Origin: Planctomycetaceae bacterium
GTDB taxonomy: Bacteria > Planctomycetota > Planctomycetia > Planctomycetales > Planctomycetaceae
Direction of reading: 5' to 3'
Assembly (NCBI GenBank): GCA_016795125.1
Contig: JAEUIG010000506.1
Span: 1-15,876 of the forward strand
DNA: 15,876 nt
Part shown: piece after piece, positions 6,352-13,499 of the stretch
Layout: the number at the start of each line of letters is the position of its first letter
Numbering within the stretch: the first letter of the stretch is position 1
Program-made: the position numbers and the translations under genes
The notes under the pieces: generated by a model
The model's input: only the letters and a program-made list of their open reading frames with translations
Told to the model about the DNA's origin: nothing
Databases searched by the model: none

Positions 6352-7845
6352 CTACTCCTCTTCAGATTCGTCAAAGCCTTCGGGCAGCGGGGGGGAGCGG
6401 TCCCATTGCTGCGCGGTCTCCGAACCGGGGAGGGCGGACCGGATGCGGACGACGAACCGGGACGCCGGACCGCCGAGCGTGCCGGGGAGCACCTTCGCGG
6501 CAATCTTGGCGGGGAGCGGCGAGGTGCCGTTCACTTCGAGACTGTCGATGACCCAGTCGGTATAGGTTCCTGAACTGGTGACGACGGCGATGTGATACGT
6601 CATGGGGCGGATGGGCGATTCGTTCTTGATCTGCCCGCTCATCTGCATCTGGCCGGAGCCGCCGTCGAGCTCGGCAAAGATCTTCACTTCCGCCAGGTGC
6701 GAATTGGTCAAGGAGAGACCGTCGGGGGTGTCCTGCGGCGGCTTCACTTTCTGCCGCTTCATGCCGACCTCCAGCACGCGCGGGAACTCGCGGGCGATCT
6801 CCTCGACCGACTTGCCGAAGATCTCGGCAAACTGCGCCGTTCGCTGTTCGGCCGGCTGCTCTTCGAGCGGGGTGCGCGCCGCCAGCTGCTGCACGTACTT
6901 CGCGTAGGCCTCCTCGTGCTGGGTAACGAGCATCCAGTGCAGCGACCAGGCTTCGATGTACGACTCAGCCGCGAGGATGTCCCCCTGGAAGGAATCGTCG
7001 TTGTTGACGATGTCGGCCCATTTCACGTCGTCGCTCGGAATGTTCTTCGACAGCCACGCATACATGCCGTTGATCTTCGCCGGATGGATGTCGACCTTCT
7101 CGCCGTTGTTCTCGAATCCGGTCGCAATCCCTTCGTCGAACCAGGTCGGAATCGGCGCCAGTCGCTGGAACACTCGGTTATACATCTGCTGATGGATGGC
7201 CTCGTGCAAGGGAACCCGGAACGTGCGGCATTCCTCCAGCCGGATGGCGAGCCAGTTCGTCAGCGGGGAGTAGAAACCCGCGATGTGCTTCGCGGACAGA
7301 CCGTCGCCGCCCGTGTTCTCTTCGGTGAACTTGTTGAAGTCGTCGTCGGACTCGAACACGATCGTGACGAGCGGAAACTCCTGGTCGTGCAGAGGAAACC
7401 GCATGTCGCGTGCGAATCGCGTGAAGACGGTGTCCACGTTGTCCATGAAGCGGCCGACCTTCTGCAGGAAGCCCTTCGCGCGCGTTTCTCCGCGGCGGTC
7501 GAGCGGTCCGGCCGTCAACAGCGCGATGACATGCTTGTCGTCGGTGTGCGTGCGCAGCCGGTCGGCATCGAAGCGCTCCTTTAATACCTCGGCCATCTGT
7601 TCGGGGGTGAGCGGCGCGGGTCCGTCGGCCGGCTCGCGTTTCTCCACGACGGCCTGCGGGACGACTTCCATTCGCCCGTCGGCCTTGAGCAAGGCATGGG
7701 CGTCCTGACCCGAGGCGAACAGCCGTGCTTCAACGGTCTGCTGCTCTCCTTGTTCATCCGTGTAGACAAACGTGTCGGCGCAGGCGTCACCGGCGCCGAA
7801 GTCCGTGCAGATTGCGATCAACAGCAGCGCGAGAACAGGGCGCAT
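6352..7845 (-). CDS. Exported DUF1570-type putative zinc metalloprotease (gluzincin-like)
   Basis: 497 residues from the ATG at 7845, chosen because GGAGAGG stands 5 bases upstream and a signal peptide follows at once (MRPVLALLLIAICTDFGAG..ACA, cleavage likely after residue 23). A longer frame reaching 7965 lacks both. After a small beta-rich segment (about 24-70) comes a helical domain and then the core: PLHEAIHQQMYN with the zinc motif H214-E215-x-x-H218, followed by WFDEGIATGFE where E238 is the likely third zinc ligand, the layout of the peptidase MA/gluzincin clan and of DUF1570. The C-terminal part (about 380-480) is beta-rich and may be an accessory domain; the tail is acidic (DESEEE). 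It would act outside the cytoplasmic membrane. Substrate unknown. It is the last gene of the central minus-strand group, 157 bases after hpnH. Confidence 0.82.
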   Translation of the reverse strand: MRPVLALLLIAICTDFGAGDACADTFVYTDEQGEQQTVEARLFASGQDAHALLKADGRMEVVPQAVVEKREPADGPAPLTPEQMAEVLKERFDADRLRTHTDDKHVIALLTAGPLDRRGETRAKGFLQKVGRFMDNVDTVFTRFARDMRFPLHDQEFPLVTIVFESDDDFNKFTEENTGGDGLSAKHIAGFYSPLTNWLAIRLEECRTFRVPLHEAIHQQMYNRVFQRLAPIPTWFDEGIATGFENNGEKVDIHPAKINGMYAWLSKNIPSDDVKWADIVNNDDSFQGDILAAESYIEAWSLHWMLVTQHEEAYAKYVQQLAARTPLEEQPAEQRTAQFAEIFGKSVEEIAREFPRVLEVGMKRQKVKPPQDTPDGLSLTNSHLAEVKIFAELDGGSGQMQMSGQIKNESPIRPMTYHIAVVTSSGTYTDWVIDSLEVNGTSPLPAKIAAKVLPGTLGGPASRFVVRIRSALPGSETAQQWDRSPPLPEGFDESEEE

Positions 7846-7850
7846 GCGAG

Positions 7851-7857
7851 CCTCTCC
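7851..7857 (-). promoter_or_regulatory. Ribosome-binding site of the DUF1570 gene
   Basis: GGAGAGG on the minus strand, 5 bases before the ATG at 7845. It decides this start over the in-frame ATG at 7965, whose extra 40 residues would bury the signal peptide. Confidence 0.7.
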
Positions 7858-7969
7858 GTGCAAATTCGGGGACCGGACATCCTCGATTAGATACACGCAG
7901 CGGCGCTGCGGCAACCCGGCAGATGCGAAACCGCAAGCGTGATCGGTGAACGGCAGGGCACGCATTGCG

Positions 7970-7986
7970 CACTGGCAGAGCCAGTG
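7970..7986 (-). repeat. Perfect hairpin CACTGGC-AGA-GCCAGTG after hpnH
   Basis: Seven-base perfect arms with a 3-base loop, 15 bases beyond the hpnH stop. The GTGCCACTGGCTCTGCCAGTG form is one I recall as a dispersed repeat in planctomycete genomes. Possible terminator or mRNA-end element; it has no T-run. It is inside the gap between hpnH and the DUF1570 gene and probably separates them. Confidence 0.6.
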
Positions 7987-8001
7987 GCACCCACAGCCGC
8001 G

Positions 8002-9117
8002 TTACTTGTGCGCGTTCGCGAGGCCGAGATCGAGTTCGACGAGCGGGCCGGCGGGCTGCGGTTCGAACTCGGGCTCCGCTTCAGCGTCGATGGGCCGGTT
8101 CGGCAGCGCGCCGAACAGCGTCACGCGCGCGGCGGCGAGCAGTCCCTTCCACGACCGGAACGTGGCGTCTACGGCCGACGGCTCGTATCCGCAGTGGACC
8201 ATGCAGTCGCGGCACTTCGGATTCCCGCTGGAGCGGCCGTACTTCGACCATTCGGTCGAGTCCATCAGTTCCTGGAAGCTAGAGGCGTAGCCTTCCCCGA
8301 GCAGGTAACAGGGTTTCTGCCAGCCGAAGACGTTGTAGGCCGGGCTGCCCCACGGAGTACATTCGAGGTCCCAGTTGCCTTTCAGGAACTCGATGAACAG
8401 CGGTGACTGGTTGAACTTCCAGCCGCGCTTCGCGCCGTTCAGCATGCGGCGGAAGATGGAGGTCGTCTGGCGGCGATGCAGGAAGTGGTCCTGGTCGGGC
8501 GCCTTCTCGTAGCTGTAGCCGGGGGAGAGCATCATGCCTTCCACGCCGAGTTCCATCAGGGTGTCGAACATCTCGTGCATGCGCTCGGGATCGACATTGT
8601 TGAACAGCGTGGAGTTGGTGGTGACGCGGTGCCCGCGGGCGATCGCGGCCTTGATGGCGCTGATCGCGACGTCGTAGATCCCCTCCCGGCAGACGGCCAG
8701 GTCGTGCTCTTCGCGCGGACCGTCAAGATGGACCGAAAACGACAGGTACTTCGACGGCGTGAAGCGGTCGAGGTTTTTCTCCAGCAGGATCGCATTGGTG
8801 CAGAGATAGACGTACTTCTTCCGGGCGACGAGACCGCGGACGATTTCGTCGATCTGCGGATGCAGCAGCGGTTCGCCGCCGGGGATTGAGACGATCGGCG
8901 CGCCGCATTCATCGATGGCGCGGAAGCATTCTTCGGGGGACAGGTTCTTCTTGAGGATGTCGGCCGGGAACTGGATCTTGCCGCAGCCGGCGCAGGCCAG
9001 ATTGCAGCGGAACAGCGGTTCCAGCATCAGCACGAGCGGATAGCGTTCGCGTCCGCTGAGGCGGTTGCCGATGACATACCGCGCGACGGTCCACATCTGG
9101 GAAACAGGAACGCCCAT
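8002..9117 (-). CDS. hpnH: Adenosyl-hopene transferase HpnH (radical SAM)
   Basis: 371 residues from the ATG at 9117 (MGVPVSQMW, matching the family N-terminus; an in-frame ATG at 9174 would add residues translated from a repeat-like tract). HpnH joins a 5'-deoxyadenosyl group to diploptene to give adenosylhopane, the first step towards bacteriohopanetetrol and other extended hopanoids. Motifs: LEPLFRCNLACAGCGKI with the 4Fe-4S cysteines C38, C42, C45 (CxxxCxxC); SIPGGEPLLHP (GGEP at 80-83); YLCTNA; SVHLDG; SPGYSYEKAPDQDHFL; TPWGSPAYNVFGWQKPCYLLGEGYA; and the C-terminal KCRDCMVHCGYE with C302, C305, C309. These follow HpnH closely throughout. The last 50 residues are variable. No squalene-hopene cyclase or other hpn gene lies in the window. 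Confidence 0.93.
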   Translation of the reverse strand: MGVPVSQMWTVARYVIGNRLSGRERYPLVLMLEPLFRCNLACAGCGKIQFPADILKKNLSPEECFRAIDECGAPIVSIPGGEPLLHPQIDEIVRGLVARKKYVYLCTNAILLEKNLDRFTPSKYLSFSVHLDGPREEHDLAVCREGIYDVAISAIKAAIARGHRVTTNSTLFNNVDPERMHEMFDTLMELGVEGMMLSPGYSYEKAPDQDHFLHRRQTTSIFRRMLNGAKRGWKFNQSPLFIEFLKGNWDLECTPWGSPAYNVFGWQKPCYLLGEGYASSFQELMDSTEWSKYGRSSGNPKCRDCMVHCGYEPSAVDATFRSWKGLLAAARVTLFGALPNRPIDAEAEPEFEPQPAGPLVELDLGLANAHK

Positions 9118-9140
9118 CGAAAACCCCGCTTCGCGGAAAG

Positions 9141-9164
9141 ACGAACTCCGAATGCCGAAATCCG
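9141..9164 (-). repeat. GAATTCCGAA-like tract upstream of hpnH
   Basis: On the minus strand the leader reads CGGATTTCGGCATTCGGAGT, a chain of ATTCGG-like words ending about 23 bases before the hpnH ATG. A similar chain (804-822) precedes the STAS gene and an AATC chain precedes glpK. It is not coding. Confidence 0.4.
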
Positions 9165-9314
9165 CGATGGCCACGGCAATTGACCAGCGGATTCCGTTAA
9201 TTGGGGGTCATAGCAGGTTTGGCGAATTGTGTCACGGCGACCGCCTCAACGGTGTCGGGGGACGGGGGCGCCACCGAAAATGATGTGGCGTCCGACAGAG
9301 GATTTAACAGCGCA

Positions 9315-10703
9315 TTATAGCGACTTCAGATATTCCAGCACGTCCTGTTTTTCCGCTTCCGACAACTCGTCGACAAACGTGTGTCCGGCGGCGCTCTTGG
9401 CCGGCAGGCGGGTGTCGAAGTAACGGCGGCGGTCCCAGGGGGCACTTGCCGTCTCCGGCACCTCTTCAAGTTCCGTAACCTCCAGCCCGATCCGCTCCTG
9501 GTCGTAGCCGTCTTCGGTTCTCTGCCAGACGGTCGGCCGTGCGGCCGGATGCAGGACGTGCCAGAGCGTCGGCACAGAGCCGTTGTGGAAATACGGGCCC
9601 GTTGCCCAGATGCCGTCCAGTGGCGGAGCGACGTAGCCGACGGGATCGACGATCACTTCATCCTCGCCAAAGCGGCTCATCCAGCCGACCTGCATCCAGC
9701 GGCGGTGTTCGGGAGTCAGTGCGGTGAGGCGGACCGGATCGGTGCCGATCTGCTCGATCGGGACGGTGCGTTCGGGCCAGGTTTCGTGCTCTCCGTAGGT
9801 GCCGTGGCATTCGGCGCAGCGGGTCTCAAAGACGTGCCGTCCGCGTGCGGCACGCCGTTCATCAACGTCGAACGGGTACACCGGCGGCTCAATCGATTCC
9901 ATCCACGCCAGGACATCGGCATAGTCGGGTTCCCAGCCTGTCAGGGTTTCCCGGTCATTGCGCGGGATCATCATGAACTGCAGCAGGGGTCGCGGCGACT
10001 TGGGTGCGAAGCCGTCGATATAGATGTGTGACTTCTTGCGGACGTTCCAGAAGGGGGGCGGGTCCATGTCGTGATGGACGAGCGGGGGGAGGGGCTTGCT
10101 GGTGTCAACCGACATGTCCGGGTTGCGGAGCGCCCCGAGGACGATGCCGAACACGACAGAGTTGGTGGTGCCGTTCGTCGTCGAGAGCGGCAGGCCAATG
10201 GCCGCCTTGTCGAGATGCGCCAGCGGCTTGAACTGCAGGAGCTTGGCGGCGCGGACTTCCTCGGTCAGGGTTTGCAGGGCGATGTGCGAGTTCGGCAGTC
10301 CGGGGATGACCTGGCCGGCGACCTTGCCGCCGTGGCAGGCGAGGCAGTTCATCACCCAGCCGTCGGGAGTATCGACATAACCCAGCGCAGGTCCGTCGGG
10401 CGCGGCGGGGTTTTCGACGAGTCCGTAGCGGCTGAAGGCCAGGTCGCGACGCTCGGCGGGTGTCGCTGCGGCGGCCTGTGAGCGCAGCGGTTCGGGCCAG
10501 AGCTGCCACAGGTTGTCGAACGTGGTCTGATCGAAGTCGGGTGGAAGATACGGCTTGTGCGTCAGGAACCAGAATCCGCGATCCGGCGGCGCGGGCGCCT
10601 GCAAATCGCTGGAGTCGACCGTGTCACCGGCCTGAATCGAGCTGGCAACGACCGCCAGCAGCAGCACGAACAGCAATCGTGTTGAGAACAGGCGGTCCAG
10701 CAT
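9315..10703 (-). CDS. Exported di-haem c-type cytochrome
   Basis: 462 residues from the ATG at 10703, which starts a clear signal peptide (MLDRLFSTRLLFVLLLAVVASSIQA, cleavage about residue 25); an in-frame ATG at 10751 would add 16 residues before it. Two covalent haem sites are visible: NCLACHG (C120, C123, H124) and RCAECHG (C296, C299, H300). Near the C-terminus a conserved cytochrome segment, VAPPLDGIWATGPYFHNGSVPTLWHVL (about 355-382), is of the type seen in di-haem peroxidase-related and RoxA-like cytochromes. The protein should act in the periplasm in electron transfer or as an oxidase/peroxidase; the partner is not shown. It has no peroxidase-specific motif that I can name with certainty. 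It is the first gene of the central minus-strand group; hpnH begins 197 bases further on. Confidence 0.85.
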   Translation of the reverse strand: MLDRLFSTRLLFVLLLAVVASSIQAGDTVDSSDLQAPAPPDRGFWFLTHKPYLPPDFDQTTFDNLWQLWPEPLRSQAAAATPAERRDLAFSRYGLVENPAAPDGPALGYVDTPDGWVMNCLACHGGKVAGQVIPGLPNSHIALQTLTEEVRAAKLLQFKPLAHLDKAAIGLPLSTTNGTTNSVVFGIVLGALRNPDMSVDTSKPLPPLVHHDMDPPPFWNVRKKSHIYIDGFAPKSPRPLLQFMMIPRNDRETLTGWEPDYADVLAWMESIEPPVYPFDVDERRAARGRHVFETRCAECHGTYGEHETWPERTVPIEQIGTDPVRLTALTPEHRRWMQVGWMSRFGEDEVIVDPVGYVAPPLDGIWATGPYFHNGSVPTLWHVLHPAARPTVWQRTEDGYDQERIGLEVTELEEVPETASAPWDRRRYFDTRLPAKSAAGHTFVDELSEAEKQDVLEYLKSL

Positions 10704-10902
10704 GATTTCAGGATACGGCGGCTGTCTGACGGTGGGAAGCGCGTGGGCCACGACCGCAGAACCGCAGGCTGCCCCGACTGTTCACCGGCGCAGCACCTAA
10801 GTCAGGAACGGTGTACGACCCAGGAAGCGCGCAAAGACCAGGGGAACCGCAATTGGACGCGAATGGACGCAACTCGCCTGTCTGGGGAATGAAGGATCTG
10901 AA

Positions 10903-10975
10903 AACCACAAAGACACGAAGAGCACAAAGCAGGACAAACGGCCCCTTTCTTTGTGCCCTTTGTGTCTTTGTGGTT
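10903..10975. repeat. Long imperfect inverted repeat, TTTGTG family, copy 2
   Basis: Two 27-base arms (10903-10929 and 10949-10975) pair with two mismatches around a 19-base loop. The right arm has the same 27-base sequence as the core of the right arm of copy 1 (6266-6292 region), including CTTTGTGCCCTTTGTGTCTT; the loops are unrelated in sequence. Unlike copy 1 it lies between divergent genes, so it cannot be explained as a terminator there. Confidence 0.85.
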
Positions 10976-11131
10976 CAAAACTTCCTTTGTCGGTTTGCCG
11001 GTTGACCGTGGTTGGCGGCACGGCGTCGCAACGGTGTTTCCCGATTGCAACGCGAACGCAGGACTCGCACCGCCTGCGACGGGTCGGACGTGCGGGGTCG
11101 GATCGGACTATGGAGGGGGGGGGCTCCTCCT

Positions 11132-11137
11132 TAGAAT
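11132..11137 (+). promoter_or_regulatory. Possible -10 box for the DedA gene
   Basis: TAGAAT matches five of six consensus positions and lies about 50 bases before the TTG start. The only -35 at 17 bases is TATGGA (11109-11114), a poor match, and the spacer contains nine G in a row. Tentative. Confidence 0.25.
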
Positions 11138-11178
11138 CGGGAGCGGCGAACTCCGGCAACGAAACGTCCCTCAGGTGC

Positions 11179-11182
11179 GAGG
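11179..11182 (+). promoter_or_regulatory. Ribosome-binding site supporting the TTG start of the DedA gene
   Basis: GAGG with 6 bases to the TTG at 11189. Together with homology beginning soon after, it supports use of the rare start codon. Confidence 0.5.
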
Positions 11183-11188
11183 CGCAAC

Positions 11189-11887
11189 TTGGCTGCTCTG
11201 GACTGGCTGATCGAACAGATCAAGTGGCTGATCGGGCTGGCCGATCCGGACAACCTCAAGGCGCTCGTCAATCTCGGCGGCCCGTGGTGGGTCAGCTACC
11301 TCGTGCTGACGGCCGTCGTCTTCAGCGAGACGGGCCTGCTGATCGGGTTCTTCCTGCCGGGCGACTCGATGCTGTTCGCCGCCGGGTTTCTCGCCAGCCA
11401 GAATGTCTTCAATTACTGGCTGCTCAACCTGTGCCTGTGCACGGCCGCCATTCTGGGGGACGCCGTCAACTACTACTTCGGCCGCAAGACGACCGAGCAG
11501 GTCTTCGAGAAGGGGCACTTCCGGTTTATCAAGCAGGACCATTTGCTGGCGGCGCGCGAGTTTTACGAGCGTCACGGGGGGATGGCGATCATCCTGGCGC
11601 GGTTCGCGCCGTTCGTGCGGACGTTTACGCCGTACGTCGCGGGTATCGCCCGGATGGATTACCGGCAGTTCGCGTTCTACAACATCATCGGCGGCATTAC
11701 CTGGGTGCTGTCGATGACGACCGCCGGCTTCTGGCTCGGGCAGATTCCCTGGGTCCAGGACAACTTTGAGAAAGTCGTGCTGACGATCGTGTTCGTCAGC
11801 GTGCTGCCGGTGCTGATTGGCGCGGGGAAGACGTGGCTGCAGTCGCGGGCGCGGGCCGAGAGTCGAGAGACGAGAGTGGAGAGCTGA
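11189..11887 (+). CDS. DedA-family inner-membrane protein
   Basis: 232 residues from a TTG codon at 11189 with GAGG 6 bases upstream; the first ATG in frame lies too far inside the conserved region. DedA (SNARE-associated/VTT-like) proteins are inner-membrane proteins, several of which flip or recycle lipid carriers such as undecaprenyl phosphate or phosphatidylethanolamine. Family marks: FSETGLLIGFFLPGDSMLF with E47 and P57-G58-D59 in the first re-entrant/membrane segment, GDAVNYYFGRK (90-100), and RFAPFVRTFTPYVAG with R138 and R144 (138-152), then NIIGGITWV. Hydrophobic segments are about 34-56, 60-70, 78-97, 163-184 and 196-213. The last ten residues (AESRETRVES) come from a GAGAGTCGAGAGACGAGAG-like repeat. 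Which lipid it handles is not evident. Confidence 0.92.
   Translation: MAALDWLIEQIKWLIGLADPDNLKALVNLGGPWWVSYLVLTAVVFSETGLLIGFFLPGDSMLFAAGFLASQNVFNYWLLNLCLCTAAILGDAVNYYFGRKTTEQVFEKGHFRFIKQDHLLAAREFYERHGGMAIILARFAPFVRTFTPYVAGIARMDYRQFAFYNIIGGITWVLSMTTAGFWLGQIPWVQDNFEKVVLTIVFVSVLPVLIGAGKTWLQSRARAESRETRVES
11858..11883 (+). repeat. GAGAGTCGAGAG-type simple repeat inside the DedA 3' end
   Basis: Tandem GAGAG/CGAGAG words encode the C-terminal tail and run to 4 bases before the end of the stop codon. Such tracts are common between genes in planctomycetes (recollection), and here the tract appears to have extended into a coding end. Confidence 0.5.
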
Positions 11888-11896
11888 CATTGCGAG

Positions 11897-11917
11897 CGGC
11901 GGGGTTCAGCCCCGCCG
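11897..11917 (+). terminator. Strong GC hairpin after the DedA gene, terminator or palindromic repeat
   Basis: Perfect 8-base arms CGGCGGGG and CCCCGCCG with loop TTCAG, 9 bases after the TGA. No T-run follows, so it may be a REP-like mRNA-end element instead of a classical intrinsic terminator. Confidence 0.5.
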
Positions 11918-12000
11918 TCCGAACGGTTGGGCGTCGCGCCGAATTCGCTTACGATGGACGCGCGTGTTGATGTCCCTCACTGTCCGCCGGACGGAATCCG

Positions 12001-13296
12001 GTGACTCGCCCAACCCGGACTGAAACTGTGTCTGCTCAACTCAGCGATTTTGCGCGTTCCCTCTCCGTCGAGACCGCCTTCACCGTGCTGGCGGTTGCCA
12101 AGCAGCTGAAGGCCAAGGGGAAGGACGTCGTCGAACTGGAGATCGGCGACAGCCCGTTTGACAGCACGGCCTCCGCCCGGTCGGCCGGCATTGATGCCAT
12201 TCAGAAGGGGCACACCCACTACTGCCCGTCCCCCGGACTGCCGGAGTTCCGGCAGGGGGCGGCCGATTTCGTGCGGTCGGAATTCGGCATTCCGGCCGGA
12301 CCGGAGAACATCGTCGTCGGACCTGGCGCGAAGGTCTTCGAGCAGTTTTTCTGTGAAGCGTTCCTGAACGCGGGAGACGGCGTGCTGGTCTTCAGCCCGT
12401 ACTTCCCGACGTACATACCGAACATCCAGCGGCGCGGAGCGCGGGCGGTGTTCAGCCCGCTGAAGCAGTCGCGGCAGTTTCGACCCGATGTCGACGCCAT
12501 CGAGCGGTTCCTCCGCGAGGACAAGGCGCCTAAGGCCATCATGCTCAATTCGCCGCACAACCCGACCGGCGGCGTCACGACAGCGGACGACCTCGCAAAG
12601 ATCGCCGATGCCGTCCGCGGCAAGAACGTTGCCGTGTTCAGTGACGAGCCGTACTGTCACATGGTGTGGAAAGGAAAGCACGAGTCGCTGTTGGCGCAGC
12701 CCGGAATGATGGCGCAGTCGATGGCGGCGTATACGTTCAGCAAGTCGTACAGCATGAGCGGCTGGCGGCTCGGCTTTGCGGTGTCGTCGCCGGAAATCGT
12801 CGATGCGATCGGGAAGATGATCAATACGACGCTCTCCTGCACGCCGCCGCTGGTGCAGCTCGCCGGTCTCAACGCACTCAAGCAGGACTCCGCCGAGCGC
12901 AATCAGCAGATGCAGCTGTTCCGCGAGAAGGTCGTGCTGCTGGCGGACGGCCTTAACCGGATCGACGGTTTCCGCACGCTCGATCCAGCGGCGACGTTTT
13001 ACGTGTTCCCGAATGTCGCGCCGATCTGCAATCAGCACAGCATCACCAGTCACGGCCTGGCGCTGTACCTGCTGGAAGGGGCCGACGACAAATTCGGCGT
13101 CGCCTGCCTCGGCGGCGAATGCTTCGGCGAAGCGGGCCACGGCTTCCTGCGGTTCAGTTGCGCCGAGCCGAACGACCGGTTGCGACAGGCGCTCGACTTC
13201 CTGCCGCAGGCGATCGGCCGCGCCGACCGCATTGCCGCGTATCTGGAGAAGCACCCGCAGTTCCGGTTGCCGCATCCATACGCCCTCGACGCCTGA
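12001..13296 (+). CDS. PLP-dependent aminotransferase, class I/II (fold type I)
   Basis: 431 residues from GTG at 12001; an alternative GTG at 12028 gives MSAQLSDFARSL, which fits the family N-terminus slightly better, and neither has a good ribosome-binding site. It moves an amino group between an amino acid and a 2-oxo acid using pyridoxal phosphate, in the cytoplasm. Seen: the substrate-loop TNYCPSPG-like segment (HTHYCPSPGLPEFR, 71-84), LNSPHNPTGG with N187, SDEPY with D215 and Y218, the cofactor lysine K248 in FSKSYSMSGWRLG with R256, and a late Arg in FLRFSCAEP that usually holds the substrate carboxylate. All key residues are present. It resembles aspartate/alanine/aromatic aminotransferases, but substrate cannot be fixed from sequence. 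It stands alone, 113 bases after DedA and followed by a hairpin. Confidence 0.92.
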   Translation: MTRPTRTETVSAQLSDFARSLSVETAFTVLAVAKQLKAKGKDVVELEIGDSPFDSTASARSAGIDAIQKGHTHYCPSPGLPEFRQGAADFVRSEFGIPAGPENIVVGPGAKVFEQFFCEAFLNAGDGVLVFSPYFPTYIPNIQRRGARAVFSPLKQSRQFRPDVDAIERFLREDKAPKAIMLNSPHNPTGGVTTADDLAKIADAVRGKNVAVFSDEPYCHMVWKGKHESLLAQPGMMAQSMAAYTFSKSYSMSGWRLGFAVSSPEIVDAIGKMINTTLSCTPPLVQLAGLNALKQDSAERNQQMQLFREKVVLLADGLNRIDGFRTLDPAATFYVFPNVAPICNQHSITSHGLALYLLEGADDKFGVACLGGECFGEAGHGFLRFSCAEPNDRLRQALDFLPQAIGRADRIAAYLEKHPQFRLPHPYALDA

Positions 13297-13311
13297 TCGC
13301 ATCACTTCTCC

Positions 13312-13330
13312 CCTCTCCCTCCGGGAGAGG
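13312..13330 (+). repeat. Palindromic repeat CCTCTCCC-TCC-GGGAGAGG after the aminotransferase gene
   Basis: Perfect 8-base arms, 3-base loop, 16 bases after the stop, followed by GCCGGGGGTGAGGG. This CCCTCTCCCTCCGGGAGAGG type is a widespread REP-like element (recollection). Possible terminator. Confidence 0.65.
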
Positions 13331-13499
13331 CGCCGGGGGTGAGGGCAATCCACCAGCAGCATCGCGCACCAGGACCTCACCGATCAACCGACCTGGGTCT
13401 GAGCAGTCCCAGAGTCCGCGAAGTGGGTCAGCTCCACCCCTCCCATTGCGTGCGATCCATTCGAAGTCTCTCCGAGGAATGTCGTCGCCGCAGTTGGAG

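Larger units (their letters stand above)
10704..11188. other. Repeat-rich intergenic region between divergent genes
   Basis: About 485 bases between the cytochrome gene (minus) and the DedA gene (plus). I see no real gene. From the left it holds a nearly tandem pair of GGACGC words spaced by GAAT (about 10855-10870), the second TTTGTG-family inverted repeat (10903-10975), a run of nine G (11115-11123) and a -10-like TAGAAT (11132-11137). Frames crossing the repeat are products of its composition. Confidence 0.55.

Noticed and set aside
6592..7584. 330-codon plus-strand frame
   Set aside because: Antisense to the DUF1570 gene, which has signal peptide, ribosome-binding site and zinc motif.
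10903..10975. CRISPR or transposon end
   Set aside because: Only two inverted arms, no regularly spaced direct repeats, no cas or transposase gene; it is a stand-alone inverted repeat.
10951..11769. 272-codon plus-strand frame starting in the repeat
   Set aside because: Its first residues are translation of the TTTGTG repeat and the rest is an out-of-frame reading of the DedA gene.
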